NCBI GenBank assembly: GCA_964477265.1
Contig: CAYZDJ010000002.1
Location: 62,001-126,000, forward strand
Reading direction: 5' to 3'
From: CAIVPM01 sp964477265
GTDB taxonomy: Bacteria; Bacteroidota; Bacteroidia; Chitinophagales; Chitinophagaceae
Length of the DNA: 64,000 bases
Position numbers and translations under genes: made by a program. Positions 62,006 to 64,000 of this stretch are shown piece after piece; the first letter of the stretch is position 1, and each line of letters opens with the position of its first letter. The notes beneath the pieces are model-generated. The model had not been told where the DNA came from, ran no database searches, and saw nothing but the letters and a program-made list of their open reading frames with translations.

Positions 62006-63451
62006 ATGAAAAAATATAAATTAATTATTTTAACTCTATTTGTAGCCACAACTTTTGTTGCTTGTAAAAAATCTGTTGACTTATTTCCAACAGATAGGAT
62101 AAGTGATGATAAGGCTATTACAGATATGAGTGATTTGCAGGCTGCAGTAAATACTGTGTATGCTCGCATGGGAACACAAGCTAATGATGTTTATGTAAGT
62201 GCATTAATGTCAGACGAAGCAAAATTAGGAACAGATAATTCTGGTCAAGGTGCATTAGAATATCGTTATCAAATAGCTTCAGCCGCTGGTACCATCAATT
62301 CTACTTGGAGTGGTTATTACACTGCAATACATCAAATCAATACGGTTTTACCTTATTTTGATAAAATTGCAGGTGATGCTAGCAGAAAGAAAGAATTGCA
62401 AGGTCAGTTGCTTGCTTTGCGTGCAATTTGCTATTTAAATTTATTACAATCTTATTCTGGTCGTTATAATCCATCAGCTCTAGGTGTGCCATATATCACA
62501 ACTGTTGATATTTTGGCAAAACCTAAACGTAATACAATGGGCGAAGTAATGAAAGGTATTGAAGATGATTTCACATCTGCTAATACATTGCTTTCAACTT
62601 CAACAAGATTTAGCGATACAACTATCAATTATTTAAATATAATGGCTTTCAGAGCTAAAGCTGCTTTATTGAAAGAAGATTATACATCAGTTGTTACTTA
62701 TTGTAATTCTTTGTTGAATAGCACTAACCTTCCTGCTAACACAAAAAATATTGCTACTGGTACAGGATCTCTTACAACAACTGCTAAACCTTATGCAGAT
62801 ATTTGGACTGATGTATATAATACTGATGGAAATTTAAATGAAACATTGTTTAGAATAAGATACGCTACTTCAACTACTATGGGTGGTTTATTTACAACAA
62901 GTACAAATGATGTTTATTATGCTCCTTCAGACAAGTTACTTGCATCTTTCCCTACTGCCAACGCTCCAGCAGCAGGTAGTGATGTTAGGAAATCATTATT
63001 TGTAGGAACAGTTGCAGGCAAAAGATTTGTAAAAAAATATGAAAAATCTTCAAGAGGTGGATTAGTTTTGGATATGAAGTTTTTAAGAATTTCTGAAATT
63101 TATTTAATGAGAGCCGAAGCTTTGGCTAAACAAGCATCTGCTGATTTAACTGGTGCATCTGCTGATTTGAATTTGTTAAAAAGTAAAAGAATTAATGGAT
63201 ATACAAATCAAACATTTTCATCTGCGTCAGATTTGATGGATGCAGTAGTATTGGAAAGATATAAAGAATTATGTTTTGAAGGAAGAAGATTCTTTGATTT
63301 GAAAAGATATAATTTGCCAGTAAGTCGTTTAGGTACTGATGCTAATGCTGCTTGGCAAAATCTTCCAACAACCGATTACAGATTTTTAATTCCAGTTCCT
63401 GCAGAAGAGTTACAAGCTAATAAAAATATGGTTCAAAATCCTGGATATTAA
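62006..63451 (+). CDS. SusD/RagB family outer-membrane lipoprotein
   Basis: 481 residues. Lipoprotein signal MKKYKLIILTLFVATTFVACKK. SusD TPR-like fold with the typical C-terminal region KSKRINGYTNQTFSSASDL and ERYKELCFEGRRFFDLKRYNLP, and LIPVPAEELQANKNMVQNPGY at the end. It covers the SusC barrel and captures ligand on the cell surface. It follows the SusC gene closely. Confidence 0.95.
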   Translation: MKKYKLIILTLFVATTFVACKKSVDLFPTDRISDDKAITDMSDLQAAVNTVYARMGTQANDVYVSALMSDEAKLGTDNSGQGALEYRYQIASAAGTINSTWSGYYTAIHQINTVLPYFDKIAGDASRKKELQGQLLALRAICYLNLLQSYSGRYNPSALGVPYITTVDILAKPKRNTMGEVMKGIEDDFTSANTLLSTSTRFSDTTINYLNIMAFRAKAALLKEDYTSVVTYCNSLLNSTNLPANTKNIATGTGSLTTTAKPYADIWTDVYNTDGNLNETLFRIRYATSTTMGGLFTTSTNDVYYAPSDKLLASFPTANAPAAGSDVRKSLFVGTVAGKRFVKKYEKSSRGGLVLDMKFLRISEIYLMRAEALAKQASADLTGASADLNLLKSKRINGYTNQTFSSASDLMDAVVLERYKELCFEGRRFFDLKRYNLPVSRLGTDANAAWQNLPTTDYRFLIPVPAEELQANKNMVQNPGY

Positions 63452-63474
63452 TTGTTAATTTTAAAAAATAAAAA

Positions 63475-64000
63475 ATGAAAAATAGAAAAATAATATTAGG
63501 CTTTATTTCAGCATTAATTGCATTTTCCCTTGGATCATGTAAAAAGCATACCAATGATGAAAATTTGCTTGTAGCTGAAGAAAGAGCACATTTTACTGGA
63601 GTTAATGGCTCTAAACTATACGCTTTATCAAGTGATGACTCTGTTTGGATTAAAGTAGGTTTAACGACTAATTCTAGTGTATCAAGAACTGTTACTATTC
63701 AACCTGTTTCAAAAACAGCTGTTGAAGGTACAGATTATAAAATAAGTAAAAAAGTAATAACGTTTGCTCCAGGTCAAGTGTTAGATAGTTTTTATGTTAA
63801 GCCTATCAATTTCAATAATTATTTAGCTGGCAGAAAAGATACTATCAATTTTAATATTATAACACCATCTATAGCAGCTGCTGATTACAACCCTACATAT
63901 TCTTTGATTGTTCGTGGTCCTTGTTTCGCAAGTGATATCAGTTTTACAGAGTTTGACGCTTTATTAGGCACATATGCTGATTCTCAGGATGATCCTTTCG
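63475..64000 (+). CDS. lipoprotein of the SusCD locus (cut by window end)
   Basis: The first 175 codons of a lipoprotein: MKNRKIILGFISALIAFSLGSCKK has a clear lipobox (Cys22). The residues after it (~35-140) are beta-rich with TVTIQPVSKTAVEGTDYKI and ITFAPGQVLDSFYVKP, a Calx-beta-like / DUF4843-like pattern. It starts 23 bases after susD, so it is part of the polysaccharide-uptake transcription unit, probably a surface glycan-binding protein. The end is outside the window. Confidence 0.7.
   Translation, partial: MKNRKIILGFISALIAFSLGSCKKHTNDENLLVAEERAHFTGVNGSKLYALSSDDSVWIKVGLTTNSSVSRTVTIQPVSKTAVEGTDYKISKKVITFAPGQVLDSFYVKPINFNNYLAGRKDTINFNIITPSIAAADYNPTYSLIVRGPCFASDISFTEFDALLGTYADSQDDPF

Overview
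The window looks like a chromosomal segment of an AT-rich member of the Bacteroidota, most like the Chitinophagaceae (family placement is inference). Supporting signs are SusC/SusD outer-membrane pairs, secreted proteins ending in type IX secretion (T9SS) type A sorting domains, lipoproteins with an SCKK-type lipobox, an ExbB-ExbD-ExbD-TonB cluster, a fused cbb3 oxidase subunit CcoNO, and promoter-like TAnnTTTG boxes. I saw no rRNA, tRNA or CRISPR array.

Layout. 1-2.2 kb: two T9SS-type secreted genes next to the scar of a REP-associated (RAYT) transposase, which is split by a complete IS630-type element with a -1 frameshift. 2.5-7.2 kb: recQ, an omega-amidase-like nitrilase, a lipoprotein and a DinB-fold protein. 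7.3-10.4 kb: the TonB energising operon. 10.4-20.7 kb: a minus-strand high-affinity respiration locus reading Fnr-type regulator, His-tailed protein, ccoI, ccoS, ccoNO, ccoQ, ccoP, ccoG, fixH, SafE-like exporter; ccoQ and ccoS are very small genes recovered by direct reading. 20.7-24 kb: metG and a DUF420 membrane protein. 24-31 kb: aminotransferase, glycosyltransferase, a Ser/Gly-rich lipoprotein, a T9SS cargo protein and rlmD. 31.4-35.7 kb: porin, Rieske lipoprotein, imelysin and di-haem oxidoreductase, probably one iron or redox module. 36.1-40.4 kb: rpoC without rpoB beside it. 40.4-46 kb: hydrolase, bestrophin, an unknown exported protein, a GIY-YIG nuclease and paaZ. 46.1-55.8 kb: hybrid-type sensor kinase, response regulator and a giant T9SS protein. 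55.8-58.8 kb: recO, a PfkB-family sugar kinase and lycopene cyclase. 58.9-64 kb: a SusC/SusD polysaccharide-uptake locus with a third lipoprotein cut by the window end.

The most notable theme is an unusually dense population of short inverted-repeat elements, several of which lie inside reading frames. metG carries an in-frame 480-bp element with perfect 30-bp terminal inverted repeats that encodes a complete DUF559 (PD-(D/E)XK, Vsr-like) nuclease domain. The same gene holds a 106-bp relative without the nuclease and a 7-bp tandem repeat. A GIY-YIG nuclease gene sits between two copies of another inverted repeat, and a 25-bp exact copy of one arm is embedded in the coding sequence of a T9SS protein 14 kb away. 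These look like nuclease-associated repeat elements able to live inside genes without stopping translation. That is the best candidate here for a poorly described system.
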